From Macrothele yani (taxonomy: Eukaryota > Arthropoda > Arachnida > Araneae > Macrothelidae), in the NCBI GenBank assembly GCA_039090855.1, contig CM077007.1, positions 20,633,515 to 20,697,514 on the forward strand: a DNA stretch of 64,000 nt. Reading direction: 5' to 3'. Under the pieces are notes generated by a model, which worked only from the letters and a program-made list of their open reading frames with translations, had not been told where the DNA came from and ran no database searches. The position numbers were made by a program, and so were the translations under genes. This document shows positions 63,602-64,000 of this stretch, piece by piece (positions within the stretch are counted from its first letter, which is position 1; each line of letters opens with the position of its first letter).

Positions 63602-64000
63602 CTTCGCTCACAATTACCATGACCTCTCTTTTCCGAGGCAAATCTCAGAATGTAACGCTATTACGTCATACACAGAGCGTCTGCATTGCGGGAGTATCTG
63701 GCGCCATCTATTAATCATAAATATACGAAAAAGACATTGACAATTACAAAAATATATACAACATATTGTTGGCGGCTTGTCCTAGTCACTTATAAAAGTT
63801 TAGGATTTCCTACTTGAAGGCTATGTGAGACTAACAGCTGTTTAAATACGCACACGTGAAGCAAAAGCAGCACTGATTCTTTCAATGCAAAGCTCATTTG
63901 GGGGGGGGGGTGAAACGGGCAATGGACACAATGCCAGGAATTATTATCTCCTTTTCCCTCTCACATAGGCGACATCCCTATTCTATTACTTCTTATTAGT
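63602..64000. other. Window end, nothing recognised
   Basis: No gene or repeat end identified. A G run of ten lies at 63900-63909. Confidence 0.5.

Overview
The window is a piece of a eukaryotic nuclear genome built almost entirely of transposable elements (TEs). I find no complete host gene. An arthropod is the most likely source: Tc1/mariner transposases, RTE-, L1/Tx1- and Penelope-type retroelements, hAT elements and several tRNA-derived SINE families occur together, with AT-rich filler. A chelicerate would fit, but nothing seen here proves the lineage. No bacterial genes, rRNA or CRISPR arrays were seen.

Layout. 0-3.4 kb: Tc1-like fossils, an AT microsatellite and one unexplained exon-like ORF. 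3.7-12 kb: many copies of one tRNA-derived SINE (SINE-1), several with clear target-site duplications (TSDs). Four of them sit in a decayed minus-strand L1/Tx1-like LINE (endonuclease, YVDD-type RT, zinc-knuckle remnant). 12-16.2 kb: a solo LTR, AT-rich foldback repeats and a Tc1 fossil. 16.2-24.2 kb: one minus-strand RTE copy split by two LTR retrotransposons with 4-bp TSDs AAGA and CTTT. The first has virtually identical LTRs and carries a complete tRNA-His sequence, with G-1 and CCA, at its primer-binding site. 24.2-26.2 kb: further RTE copies, including a 570-codon RT ORF. 26.7-29.1 kb: a mariner split by a foldback element. 32.1-34.9 kb: a Tc1 element split by a 1.56-kb non-autonomous hAT. 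35-44 kb: RTE fragments, a second solo LTR, SINEs (one inside another) and a repeat with a CTCF-like core. 44.85-49.3 kb: a hAT with a CGGBP1-like transposase fossil, split by a 2.24-kb element. 50-51.4 kb: a Tc1 element. 51-56 and 62 kb: a second SINE family (SINE-3) whose shared flanking modules enclose different tRNA-like heads, and hAT MITEs. 57.9-62.3 kb: a Tc1 fossil, an RTE tail, and a Penelope-like element with a GIY-YIG domain.

The elements do not form a pathway. Their nesting gives a relative chronology: RTE, L1/Tx1, Tc1 and mariner copies are the older layer. hAT, foldback and LTR elements landed in them, and SINEs landed in several. LTR element 1 looks youngest. Coordinates of decayed elements are approximate; TSD-bounded ones are exact to within a base or two.
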